A stretch of DNA of 64,000 bases from Tetrahymena thermophila SB210 (taxonomy: Eukaryota; Ciliophora; Oligohymenophorea; Hymenostomatida; Tetrahymenidae), in the NCBI RefSeq assembly GCF_000189635.1, contig NW_002475984.1:1328-65327 (forward strand), given 5' to 3'. This document shows, piece after piece, positions 24,101 through 37,500 of the stretch; within the stretch, counting starts at the first letter, position 1, and every line of letters starts with the position of its first letter. Made by a program: the position numbers and the translations under genes. The notes beneath the pieces are model-generated. The model ran no database searches, was not told where the DNA came from, and was given only the letters and a program-made list of their open reading frames with translations.

Positions 24101-27100
24101 TTTTGAATATTGAAGAAAAAATATATATTTAATTAGTTTATTAGAAGGAAAAAATGAAGAAAAAATATGAAATAAATAGAATAAATCATAAAAACCAAAT
24201 TTAAAATAAAATGATGAGTAAAATTAATAAAGAAAAAAGAAAAAAACCAAGCAAACACAATAAAAATAAAAAGAAAAAAGACCATTATTGTTTTAAATAA
24301 GTTTTTTTAATTAAAAATATCACTATCTAAAACAACTAAACTATTTTTACCTAAGGCTAAGTGTCAAATTCGAGAGATTAACGCAATTTGCTAAAGCAAA
24401 ACATAAAGCTGATGCACCAATTGTACCAATTTTATTACCACTTTTTAAATCAAGAAAAGAAAAATAATTACTAAGCTAATTGCATGCTAAAAATTACATA
24501 AAATATGAAATAATAAGATTAATTAATAATAAAATCAAAGCAAAAAATAAAATGGTGAGTTAAATTACCAAAGAAAAAAGAAAAAAAAGCAAGCAAAATC
24601 AATAAAAAGAAAAAGAAAAAAAGAGCTTAATTGCTTTAAATTAGTTTTTATAATTAAAAATATGATAATCCAAAACACATAAACTGTTTTTACACGAGAT
24701 CAAGTTTCAAATCTGAGAGATTAATGCAATTTGCTAAAGCAGAACCTAAGCCTGATGCACCTTCATCACCAAATTAATTGTCACTTTTTAAATATTGAAG
24801 AAAAAATATTTATTTAATTAGTTTATTAGAAGGAAATAATGAAGAAATAATAGGATTAATTAAAAACAAAAGTAAAAATTTAAAAATAAAATGATAATTA
24901 AATTAGCAAAGAAAGAACAGAAAAAGCAAACACCATAAAAAGAAAATGATAAAAGATATTTATTGTTTTAAATTAATTTTTTTAGTTAAAAATATCACTA
25001 TCCAAAATAAATAAACTATTTTTACCTAAAATATAGCGTCAAATTAGAGAGATTAATGCAATTTGCTAATTAAGAACCTAAGACTGAAGCACCTTCACAA
25101 CTAATTTAACTGTTACTTTTTAAGTAATGAAGAAAAAATAAATAACTAATGAGTTATTTTGCAGAAAATGCGAGTTAAATTATTAAAGAAAGAACAAAAA
25201 AAAATAGCACAATAAAAAGAAAATGATAAAAAATTAGTTTTTATAATTAAAAATATAACAATAAAAAATTAACAAACTAGTTTTACTAAAGGTATAGTGT
25301 CAAATTTGAGAGATTAAAGCAACTTGCAAAAATAGGACCTAAGCTTGATACACCTTTATCACCAATTTAGTTGCCACTTTTGAATATTGAAGAAAAATAA
25401 ATATATAATTAATTAGTTAATTAGAATGAAAAAATGAAGAAAAAATATGAAATAATAAGATTAATAAATAATAATATCAAAAATTGAAAATAGAATTATG
25501 ATTAAATTTACAAAGAAAGAAAGAAAGAAAGAAAGAACAAAAAAGTAAGCATAATAAAAAGAAAAAAGAGCTTTATTGTTTTAAATAAGTTTTTTTAATT
25601 AAAAATATAACAATCCAAAACAAATAAACTGTTTTTACCTAAGGCTTAGTTTCAAATTTGAGAGATTAATACAATTTGCTAAAGCAGAACCTAAGAATGA
25701 AGCACCTTTATCAGTTATTTAATTGGCACTTTTTAATTTCCAAGAAAAAATATATATTTAATTAGTTAATTAAAAGGAAAAAGTGAAGAAAAAATAATCA
25801 ACATTAAGATTAATAAAATATGAAGAAAATAAAAAAGCAGGCACAATAAAATGAAAAACAAAAAAGAGCTTTATTATTCTAAATTAGTTTTTTTAATCAA
25901 AAATATCACAATCCAAAATAAATAAGTTATTTTTACTCAAGGTAAAGTGACAAATTTGTGAGATTAATGCAATTTGCTAAACCAGAACTTAAGTTTGATA
26001 CATCTTCATCATTAATTTAAATGTCACTTTTTTAATATTGAAGAAAAAAAATAATTAATTAGTTAATTAGAAAGAAAAATGAAGAAATAATATGAAATAA
26101 TAAGATTAATTAATTAATAATTAAAGCCAAAGTTAAAAATAAAATGATGAATTAAATTAACAAAAAAGAATAAAAAAATTAAAGCACAATAAATAGAAAA
26201 ATAAAAAAGAGCTTTATTGTTTTAAATTAGTTTTTACAAATTGAAAATATTGCAATCTAAAAATAAATAAACTATTTTTACTGAAGATCAAGTGTTAAAT
26301 CTGAGAGATTAATACAATTTGATAAAGCAGAACCTAATTTTGATCTACATTCATGATTGATATAACCGTAACTTTTTAAATATTGAAGAAAAAATTAATG
26401 AGTTTATTAGAAGGAAAAAATGAAGAAAAAATATGAAATAATAATATTAATTTATAATTAGTTAAATTAACAAAGAAAGAAAAGCAAGCAAGCCCAATAA
26501 ATAGTAAAAAGAAAATAAATCAAACAAATTGAAAGAGCTTTCATATTTTAAATTTATTTTTATAATTAAAAATATTACAGTTCAAAATAAATAAATAAAC
26601 TGTTTTTATCAAGCGTAAGTGTTAATATCAAAAAATTAAGAAAAAATATCAAATAATAAAAAATGAACAATAAATACTTATAAATTGAAATTAAAATAGT
26701 TTTTAAATTTTTGTTTTAATAAAATCAATAAATAATGATGACAATTTCTATTTTAAAATTATTTTTTTAAAATAAATTGAAAGTGAATTTTTAAAAATAT
26801 ATTAATAATATTTATAAATTAAATATACGTGAGATCAATATGGAGAACCTAATGAGACTAAAGCGAAGAGTTTAAAAACTTTTTTTATTAATAAAGATAA
26901 ATTTAAAGGATATTAATAAAAAAATTAATAATTACTTCTTCCAATTCTTAGTAATATTTACTCTATTATATCATTTATTTTATTTTATTTTTTTCAAAAA
27001 TATTGAATAGCAATTTATATGGAATTTAATTAATTATTAATAGATAAAAAGTACAAAAAAATATAATTAATAAGTATCAAATTTGAGTTTATAAAAGAGA

Positions 27101-27198
27101 TATCATAAAAAAAATTAATTAATTATTTAAACTTAATATTTGTATTTGAAACATATATTTAAAAATATAGTAGGAATTAGAGATGGTTAGTTAGTCTT
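21138..27198 (-). CDS. LRR gene A: 16 exons of 90 bp, one LRR each
   Basis: The last exon (21138-21228) ends KCLKSKRLVVFENKF and TGA. LRR exons, each 90 bp and phase 2-2, start at 21459, 21735, 22076, 22415, 22639, 22980, 23320, 23680, 24009, 24351, 24694, 25026, 25287, 25639, 25937 and 26282. None has an in-frame TGA; most contain a TAA Gln in NQI. Donors are almost all GTAAAA, acceptors AAAAAG. Exon 26829-26878 (SHQVLHIDL) joins in phase, and further right an exon ending at 26936 reads IQQSKYYQELEE. At 27196-27198 the ATG seen in copies B-D is AAG, so the start may be lost or lie elsewhere. A relic of a deleted LRR exon sits at 26610-26629. Likely a soluble solenoid that binds protein ligands; no signal peptide found. 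Confidence 0.75.
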
Positions 27199-27468
27199 AT
27201 TTGAAAAAAAATCTAGTAATTATTCTAAAACTATTGTCAATACTCCTACAGGGGAGGCTTGTTAATTTTTTGTCTAAATTCTCTTGGGGTAATATGCAAA
27301 TTTACTAACAAAAATATGATTTATAAATAAAAAAAAAATAAAATTTATCTCTCTATATTTTAGATAAAAAGAATTTTTTCAAAATAAATATTATATAACA
27401 AAACTTATAATATTCAGCTATTCAAACATTTAATATTTATCAATATTTTTTGCGCTACTTTTTTATTA
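27199..27468. other. Spacer between LRR genes A and B
   Basis: Short unique stretch with a CTCC-TACAGG-GGAG hairpin and a CTTGGGGTAATATGC patch (27240-27300), both unlike the surrounding AT-rich repeats. No gene. Confidence 0.4.
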
Positions 27469-30400
27469 TCAATAATTATTTTTAAAGACAACTAATCTTT
27501 TTTATTTAAGACACTTTCTTATTACTTTGAATTTTTATGATTCATTCATTAAGTTACCTCTTCTATATATATTTGTGTATATTTTAATAAATATTAAATA
27601 AAAAAAACTTTTAAATTAAAAATTATTTCTTAAATTAATAAATAAATTAAAAAACATTATTGGAATAAAAAAGAAAGAAAAATAAATCAAATAAAACCTA
27701 TCAAATAAATTGAATGATATTTATTCTTATAAATTTCATTTTATAATTAAAAATATAGCAATCCAAAACAAAAAAACTATTTTTACTTAAATTAAAGTGT
27801 CAACTTTGAGAGATTAATGCAATTTGCTAAACCAGAACCTAAGTCTGATGCACCTTTGTCACCAATTTAATTTTAACTTTTTAAATATTGAAGAAAAAAT
27901 AAATAATTAATTTGTTAATGAGAAGGAAAAAATAAAGAAATAATATGAAATAATAAATCAGATTAATTAATTAATTAATAATAAAAGCAAAAGTTGAAAA
28001 TAAAATAAATTATGAATGATTAAATTAAAAAAGAAAGAAGAAAAAAAAGCAGGCACAATAAAAAGTAATAGAAAAAAGAGCTTTATTCTTTTAAATTAGT
28101 TTTTATAATTAAAAATATCTCAATGCAAAACAAGTAATTGGTTTTTACATAAGGAGAAGTTTCAAATTTGAGAGATTAATACAATTTGCTAAACCAGAAC
28201 CTAAGCCTGATGCACCCATCGAACCAATTTTATTGCTACTTTTAAATTTTGAAGAAAAAATATATAATTAATTTGTAAATTAGAAAAAAAAAATAAAGAA
28301 ATAATATGAAATAATAAGATTAATTCATTAATAATAAAAGCAAAAGTTTAAAATAAAATTATGAATGATTTAAATCAAAAAAGAAAGTAGAAAAAAAAGC
28401 AGGCACAAAAAAAGTAATAGAAAAAAGAGCTTTATTCTTTTAAATTAGTTTTTATAATTAAAAATATGTCAATGCAAAACAAGTAAACTGTTTTTACGTA
28501 AGGGAAAGATTTAAATTTGAGAGATTAATGCACTTTGCTAAACCAGAACCTAAGTCTGATGCACCTTTGTCACCAATTTAATTTTAACTTTTTAAATATT
28601 GAAGAAAAAATATATAATTAAATAGTTAATTAGAAGGAAAAAATGAAGAAAAAATATGAAATAATAACATTAATTAATAAAAAAAAAAAATTGATAATAA
28701 AATGATGAGATCTATTAACAAAGAAAGAAGAAAAAAAAAAAGCAAGCACAATAAAAAGAAAAGAAAATAGAGCTTTATTCTTTTAAATTAGTTTTTATAA
28801 TTAAAAATATCTCAATGCAAAACAAGTAAACTGTTTTTACTAAAGTTCAAGTGTCAAATTTGAGAGATTAATGCAATTTGCTAAACCAGAACCTAAGTCT
28901 GATGCACCTTTGTCACCAATTTTATTGCCTCTTTTAAATGTTGAGGAAAAAATTAATAATTAATCAGATAATTAGAAGGAAAAAATGAAGAAATAATATG
29001 AAATAATAAATAAGATTAATTAATTAATAATAAAAGCAAAAGTTAAAAATAAAACTATGAGTTAAATAAACAAAGAAAGAAGAAAAAAAGCAAGCACAAT
29101 TTAAAGAAAAGAAAAATGAGCTTTATTGTTTTAAATTAGTTTTTATAATTCAAAATATCTCAATGCAAAACAAGTAAACTGTTTTTACTCAAGTAAAAGT
29201 GTCAAATTTGAGAGATTAATGCAATTTTCTAAACCAGAACCTAAACCTGATACACCTTCATCACCAATTTAATTTTCACTTTTTAAATATTGAAGAAAAA
29301 ATATATAATTTATAAGTCAATTTTAAAGAAAAAAATGAAGAAAAAATATGAAATAATAATAAAAGTAAAAGTTGAAAATAAAATTATGAGTTAAATTAAT
29401 AAAGAAAGAAAAAAAAAGTAAGCACAATAAAAAGAAAAGAAAAAAAGAGCTTTTTTGTTTTAATTTAGTTTTTATAATTAAAAATATCTCAATGCAAAAC
29501 AAGTAAACTGTTTTTACCTAAGGTGAAGTGTCAAATTTGAGAGATTAATGTAATTTGATAAACCAGAACCTAAAACACCTACATCACTAATTTAATTCTT
29601 ACTTTTTAAATTATTGAAGAAAAAATGTAAATTTAATCAGAAAATTAGAAGGAAAAAATGAAAAAAAAATATGAAATAATAAGATTAATTAATTAATAAT
29701 AAAAGCAAAAGTTGATAATAAAACGATGAATTGAATAAACAAAGAAAAAAGAAAAAAAAAGCAAGCACAATAAAAAGAAAAGAAAAAAGAGCTTTTTTGT
29801 TTTAAATTAGTTTATAATTAAAAATATCGCAATCCAAAACAAATAAACTGTTTTTACCCAATTTGAAGTGTCAAATTTGAGAGATTAATGCAATTTACTA
29901 AACCCGAACCTAAACCTGATACACCTTAATCATCAATTTAATTGTAACTTTTTAAATATTAAAGAAAAAATTTATAATTAAATAGTTAATTAGAAGGCAA
30001 AAATGAAGAAATAATAATATCAAATAATAAGATTAGAAGAAAAAAAAAAGCACAATAAAAAGAAATGAAAAAAGAGCTTTATTCTTTTAAATTAGCTTTT
30101 ATAATTAAAAATATCACAATCCAAAACAAATAAACTGTTTTTACCTAAGGTAAAGTGTCAAATTTGAGAGATTAATGCAATTTGCTAAACCAGAACCTAA
30201 GCCTGATGCACCCATCGAACCAATTTTATTGCCACTTTTAAATATTGAAGAAAAAATATATAATTAATCAGATAATTAGAAGGAAAAAAATGAATAAAAA
30301 ATATCAAATAATAAGATTAATTAATAATAAAAGAATAAGTTGATAATAAAATGATGAGTTAAATTAATAAAGAAAGAAGAAGAAAAAAGTAAGCCCAATA

Positions 30401-33358
30401 AAAAGAAAAGAAAAAAGAGTTTTTTGTTTTAAATTAGTTTTTAAATTCAAAATATCTCAATGCAAAACAAGTAAACTGTTTATACCTAAGGACAAGTGTC
30501 AAATTTGAGAGATTAATGCAATTTGCTAAACCAGAACCTAAACCTGATACACCTACATCATCAATTTAATTGAAACTTTTTAAATATTGAAGAAAAAATA
30601 TAATTAAATAACGAATTAGAAGGAAAAAAAAAGAAAAAATATTAAATAATAAGATTAATTAATTAATAATAAAAGCAAAAGTTTATAATAAAATGATGAA
30701 TTAAATTAACAAAGAAAGAAGAAAAAAAAAAAGCAAGTAAAAAAAGAAATGAAAATAGAGCTTTTTTATTTTAAATTAGTTTTTATAATTAAATATCATA
30801 ATCCAAAACAAATAAGCTGTTTTTACCTAATATCAAGTGTCAAAATTGAGAGATTAATGCAATTTACTAAATCAGAACCTAAGCCTGATGCACCCATTGC
30901 ACCAATTTAATTTTCACTTTTTAAATATTGAATAAAAAATATTTAATTAAAAAAATGATGAATTAAATTAACAAAGAAAGAAGAAGAAAAAAAGCAAGTA
31001 CAATAAAAAGAAAAGAAAATAGAGCTTTATTGTTTTAAATTAGTTTTTATAATTAAAAATATCTCAATAAAAAACAAGTAAACTGTTGTTACTCAAGGAA
31101 AAGTGTTAAATTTGAGAGATTAATGCAATTTGCTAAACCAGAACCTAAGCCTGATACACCTTCATCACCAATTTTATTGCCACTTTTAAATATTGAAGAA
31201 AAAATATATAACTAATCAGATAATTAGAAGGAAAAAATGAATAAAAAAAAATATGAAATAATAAGATTAATTTATAATATAAGAAAAAGTTGATAATAAA
31301 ATGATGAGTTAAATTAATAAAGAAAGAAGAAAAAAAAGTAAGCACAATAAAAAGAAAAGAAAAAAAGAGCTTTTTTGTTTTAATTTAGTTTTTATAATTA
31401 AAAATATCTCAATGCAAAACAAGTAAACTGTTTTTACCTAAGGTGAAGTGTCAAATTTGAGAGATTAATGCAATTTGCTAAACCAGAACCTAAACCTGAT
31501 ACACCCATTGCACCAATTTAATTGTAGCTTTTTAAACATTGAAGAAAAAATATATAATTAATCAGAAAATTAGAAGGAAATAAATGAATAAAAAATATGA
31601 AATTATAAGATTAATTAAGAATAAAAAATAAAGTTGATAATAAAATGATGAATTAAATTAACAAAGAAAGAAGAAAAAAAAAGCAAGCACAATAAAAGAA
31701 AAAGAAAAATGAGCTTTATTCATTTAAATTAGTTTTTATAATTAAAAATATAGCAATGCAAAAAATTAATTGTTTTTACCAAAGTTTAAGTGTTAAATTT
31801 GAGAGATTAATGCAATTTGCTAAACCAGAACCTAAGCCTGATACACCCATTGCACCAATTTAATAATTGTAGCTTTTTAAACATTGAAGAAAAAATATAT
31901 AATTAATCAGAAAATTAGAAGGAAAAAAATGAATAAAAAATATCAAATAATAAGATTAATTTATAATAAAAGTAAAATTTTATAATAAAATGATGAGTCA
32001 AATTAATAAAGAAAAAAGAAAAAAAAAAAGTAACCACAATAAAAAGAAAAGAAAAAAGAGCATTTTTGTTTTAAATTAGTTTTTATAATTAAAAATATCA
32101 CAATCCAAAACAAATAAACTGTTTTTACTCTAGATTAAGTGTCAAATTTGAGAGATTAATGCAATTTGCTAAACCAGAACCTAAACCTGATACACCTTCA
32201 TCACCAATTTTATTGCCACTTTTAAATATTGAAGAAAAAATTAATAATTAATCAGATAATTAGAAGGAAAAAATGAAGAAAAAATATGAACTAATAAGAT
32301 TAATTAATAATAAAAGAAAAGTTATATAAAATGATGAGTTAAATTAACAAAGAAAGAAGAAAAAAAAAAGTAAGCACAATAAAAAGAAAAGATAAAAGAG
32401 CTTTATTGTTTTAAATTAATTTTTATAATTAAANNNNNNNNNNNNNNNNNNNNNNNNNNNNNNNNNNNNNNNNNNNNNNNNNNNNNNNNNNNNNNNNNNN
32501 NNNNNNNNNNNNNNNNNNNNNNNNNNNNNNNNNCTTTTTAAATATTAGAAGAAAAAAAATATAATTAATCAATTAATTAGAAGGAAAAAATGAAGAAAAA
32601 ATAAGATTAATAAATAATTAATTAAATTAACAACAAAACAAAAAAAAGCAAGCGAGAACAATAAAAAGAAAATAAATCGAATAAATTAAAAGACCTTTAA
32701 TTTTTAAATAAAATTTTTTTATTGAAATATTACAATTAAACTATTTTTATCAAGTGTAAGTGTTAATAGCAAAAAATGAAGAAAAAATATCAAATAATAA
32801 AAAGATGAATAATAAATAATTAAAAATTAAAATGAAAATTTAGTTAAAATAGTTAAAAAATTTTTGTTTTAATAAAATCAATGAATAATAAAGAGAATTT
32901 GTATTAGAAAAATTAATTTTTTAAATAAATTCAAAGTCAAATATATAAATAATTTCTTTATAATATTTATAAATTAAATATACGTCATATCAATATGGAG
33001 AACCTAATGAGATTAAAGTGTAGAATTTAAAAACTTTTTTTGTTAATAATAATAAATTTAAAGGTTATTAATAAAAAAATAAATAATTACTTCTTCTAGT
33101 TTGTAATATTCTTTAATCTATTATATCATTTATTTTTTTTTTCAAAAATATTGAATTGCAATTTATGTAATTTAATTAATTACAAATGTATAAAAAGAAC
33201 AAACAAAATATAATAATTATCAAATATTAATCAATAAATTTGCTTTTACCAAGAAATATCATAAAAAATTAATTTAACATTAATTTTTTAATCTTAATAT
33301 TTGTTTTTAAACCTATACTTAAAAATGTAGTAGAAATTAGAGATGGGGAGTTAGTCAT
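27469..33358 (-). CDS. LRR gene B: at least 14 LRR exons plus one in the gap
   Basis: The last exon is 27469-27559 (KCLKQKRLVVFKNNY, TGA). LRR exons start at 27787, 28149, 28498, 28841, 29189, 29518, 29858, 30145, 30486, 30827, 31093, 31438, 31780 and 32129. All are 90 bp except 29518 (84 bp) and 31780 (93 bp), both whole-codon changes. The N run at 32434-32533 replaces at least one unit, since its right edge begins exactly at an acceptor. The 50-bp 5' exon is 32984-33033. Another 5' exon ends at 33091, where a poly-A length difference from gene A puts a TGA in frame. ATG at 33356-33358 begins MTNSPSLISTTFLSI. Either a slightly damaged gene or an assembly error in a homopolymer. Confidence 0.68.
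32434..32533. other. Assembly gap of 100 N
   Basis: Exactly 100 N, a conventional placeholder. The left edge is inside a repeat-unit intron. The right edge resumes at the complement of an LRR-exon acceptor. The missing DNA therefore holds at least one LRR exon of gene B, possibly many. Confidence 0.97.
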
Positions 33359-34240
33359 ATTTGAAAAAATTCTAGTAATTAATTAATTAATTAATATTCT
33401 TAAAAATTATAAAATAATATTTTTTATTAGATTGTTCTGTTTTATCCAAGTAATGATGGGAATATTTCTAAAGCTGTTCCATGATTTGAAATTTAGTTGA
33501 TTGTAGGTTCTAAATCAGCTGAATTTCAATAATTATTAAAATAAAAATATTTTATATGTAGTTTCCTTCTTCTTTATGAAAGAATATATACATCAGATAG
33601 AAATGATTAATTATTTATTATCATTGATTAAAAAACAAAAAATATTTTTTTTAATCTTTTTTCTGATATATTCTGATTAAATCTAAAAAAAAAAAATATA
33701 TATATATAGCAAGATGCCATTCATAAATTCCATCTTTTGTATCTCACTTGTTATGAAATAGATTTTTTATTTATCCAAAAAAATTAAAATAAAAAGTAAA
33801 ATTTAATTTATCCCTGAGATTTTATTTAAATCATGGTATCTAATTAATTAATCGTGAAAAATAAAAAAAGGATAGAAATATGATTGATGAATAATATTTA
33901 AGATTAAAATATAACTGGTATATAAAAGCTTAGCATTTATATAATTTAATAAGATTTAATATAACACTAAAATTTTCAAATTATTTGATCGTTTTTGGAG
34001 AAACAAGGTCAAATTACTTTAGAGGATTTAATTTATTTAAGTAAATTTAATTTTTAAATTTTTTTATTTTTTATAAATAATTTATTTACTTACAAAAATG
34101 AATGATATTTATAAAAAAAAATTAATAATAAAATCTATTTATCTATCTATTTATATTTTAGGTTAAAAACACTTTTACAAAATATTAAATAATAAAATAT
34201 ATAATATTATACAAACATTTTATATTTATTCATCATTTTA
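33359..34240. other. Spacer between LRR genes B and C
   Basis: The first 400 bases (33400-33770) are unique and more mixed in composition, probably the promoter of gene B. From 33775 the sequence is nearly identical to 39215 onward, the 3' flank shared by genes C and D. No gene recognised. Confidence 0.5.
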
Positions 34241-34568
34241 TCACCAGTTAATTGTTTACATAATGAAATTAAAGACAACTAATCTTTTTGATTTAAGATA
34301 CTTGTTTAATACTTTGATTTTTTATGATTCATTCATTAAGCTTTAACTTTTATAATTAATTTGTATAAGTTTTAAATAAATTTCAAAATAGAATAAACTT
34401 TTAAATTTAAAAATTATTCTTGAAATTAATAAATAAAATAATATTAGTGGAATAAAAAAGATAAAAAAATAAATAAAAGCTATCAAATAAATTCAAAGAG
34501 CTTTATTGTTTTTGATTAGTTTTTTGAATTTAAAATATCACAATCCAAAACAAATAAACTGTTTTTAC
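33775..34568. repeat. Segmental duplication, copy 1 of the C/D 3' flank
   Basis: Nearly base-for-base equal to 39215-39998, including the landmark GAAACAAGGTCAAATTAC and the last exons of genes C and D. The copies differ by scattered substitutions and a few small indels. Confidence 0.9.
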
Positions 34569-37500
34569 CCAAAGAAAACTGTCAAATTTGAGAGATTAAT
34601 GCAATTTGCTAAACCAGAACCTAAGCCTGATGCACCCATTGCATCAATTTAATTGTCACTTTTTAAATATTGAAAAAATATATCATTAAATAGTTAATTA
34701 GAAGGAAAAAATGAAGAAAAAATATGAAATAATAAGATCAATTAATTAATCATAAAAGCAAAAATTGAAAATAAATGATGAGTTAAATTCACAAAAAAAC
34801 AACAACAAAAAGCAAGTACAATAAAAAGAAAAGAAAAATTAGCTTTATTGTTTTTAATTAGTTTTTTGAATTTAAAATATCACAATCCAAAAAAATAAAC
34901 TTTTTTTACTCTAGACTAAGTGTCAAATTTGAGAGATTAATGCAATTTGCAAAAGCAGAACCTATGCCTGATGCACCTTCATCACCAATTTAATTGTAAC
35001 TTTTTAAATATTTAAGAAAAAATATGTATCAAATAGTTGATTAGAAGGAAAAAATGAAGAAAAAATATGAAATAATAAGATTAATTAATTAATAACAATA
35101 GCAAAAGTTGAAAATAAATGATGAGTTAAATTAACAAATAAAAAACAAAAAAAAGCAAGCACAATAAAAAGAAAAAAAAAATGAGATTTATTGTTTTTAA
35201 TTAGTTTTTTGAATTTAAAATATCGCAATCCAAAAAAATAAACTTTTTTTACTATAGATTAAGTGTCAAATTTAAGAGATTAATGCAATTTGCTAAAGCA
35301 GAACCTAAGCCTGATGCACCTATTGCACCAATTTTATTGTAACTTTTTAAATATTGAAGAAAAAATATATCATTAAATAGTTAAATAGAAGGAAAAATGA
35401 AGAAAAAATATGAAATAATAAGATTAATTAATTAATAATAAAAGCAAAAGTTGAAAATAAATGATGAGCTAAATTATCAAAGAAAGAACAAAAAAAAGCA
35501 AGCATAATAAAAAGAAAAATGAGCTTTATTGTTTTTAATTAGTTTTTTGAATTTAAAATATCGCAATCCAAAAAAATAAACTTTTTTTACTATAGATTAA
35601 GTGTCAAATTTGAGAGATTAATGCAATTTGCTAAAGCAGAACCTAAGCCTGATGCACCCATTGCACCAATTTTATTGTAACTTTTTAAATATTGAAGAAA
35701 AAATATATCATTAAATAGTTAAATAGAAGGAAAAATGAAGAAAAAATATGAAATAATAAATTAATTAATTAATAATAAAAGCAAAAGTTGAAAATAAATG
35801 ATGAGCTAAATTATCAAATAAAGAACAAAAAAAAGCAAGCACAATAAAAAGAAAAAGAAAAATGAGCTTTATTGTTTTTAATTAGTTTTTTGAATTTAAA
35901 ATATCACAATCCAAAACAAATAAACTCTTTTTACCCAATGTTAAGTGTCAAATTTGAGAGATTTATGCAATTTGCTAAAGCAGAACCTATGCCTGATGCA
36001 CCTATTTCACCAATTTAATTGCCACTTTTTAAATATTGAAGAAAAAATATATCATTAAATAGTTAATTAGAAGGAAAAAATGAAGAAAAAATATGAAATA
36101 ATAAGATTAATTAATTAATATAATAATAGCAAAAGTTGAAAATAAATGATGAGCTAAATGATCAAAGAAAGAACAAAAAAAAAGCAAGCATAATAAAAAG
36201 TAAAAGAAAAATGAGCTTTATTGTTTTTAATTAGTTTTTTGAATTTAAAATATCACAATCCAAAAAAATAAACTTTTTTTACTCTAGATTAAGTGTCAAA
36301 TTTGAGAGATTAATGCGATTTGCAAAAGCAGAACATAAGCCTGATGCACCTTCATCACCAATTTAATTACCACTTTTTAAATATTGAAGAAAAAATATAT
36401 CAATAAATAGTTAATTAGAAGGAAAAAATGAAGAAAAAATATGAAATAATAAGATCAATTAATTAATAATAATAATAGCAAAAGTTGAAAATAAATGATG
36501 AGATAAATTAACAAAAAAACAACAACAAAAAAGGAAGTACAATAAAAAGAAAAAGAAAAATGAGCTTTATTGTTTTTAATTAGATGCTTAGAAGGCAGAA
36601 AAAAATGGCGTGATAGGTTGTTTTTTACCCCTATTGCCCTAAAATGCCCCGATTGTAAATTCTCTAATAATAAGATTAATAAATTAATAATAATAGCAAA
36701 AATTGAAAATAAATGATGAGCTAAATTATCAAAGAAAGAACAAAAAAAAGCAAGCACAATAAAAAGAAAAAGAAAATTGAGCTTTATTGTTTTTAATTAG
36801 TTTTTATTATTAAAAATATCACAATCCAAAACAAAAAAACTGTTTTTACTCTAGATTAACTGTCAAATTTGAGAGATTTATGCAATTTGCTAAACCAGAA
36901 CCTACGCCTGATGCACCTTTATCACCAATTTTATTTGCACTTTTTAAATATTGAAGAAAAAATATATCATTAAATAGTTAATTAGAAGGAAAAAATGAAG
37001 AAAAAATATGAAATAATAAGATTAATTAATTAATAATAATAGCAAAAGTTTAAAATAAATGATGAGCTAAATTAACAAAGAAAGAACAAAAAAAAGCAAG
37101 CACAATAAAAAGAAAAAGAAAATGAGATTTATTGTTTTTAATTAGTTTTTTGAATTTAAAATATCACAATCCAAAACAAATAAACTGTTTTTACCCAATG
37201 TTAAGTGACAAATTTGAGAGATTAATGCAATTTGCTAAAGCAGAACCTATGCCTAATGCACCCATTTCACCAATTTAATTGCCACTTTTTAAATATTGAA
37301 GAAAAAATATATCAATAAATAGTTAATTAGAAGGAAAAAATGAAGAAAAAATATGAAATAATAAGATTAATTAATTCATAATAATAATGGCAAAAGTTGA
37401 AAATAAATGATGAGCTAAATTATCAAAGAAAGAACAAAAAAAAGCAAGCACAATAAAAAGTAAAAGAAAAATGAGCTTAATTGTTTTTAATTAGTTTTTT

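Noticed and set aside
31145-36757. Minus-strand ORFs of 66 and 100 residues within the LRR arrays
   Set aside because: Intron reading with fortuitous open frames; they run out of phase with the LRR exons.
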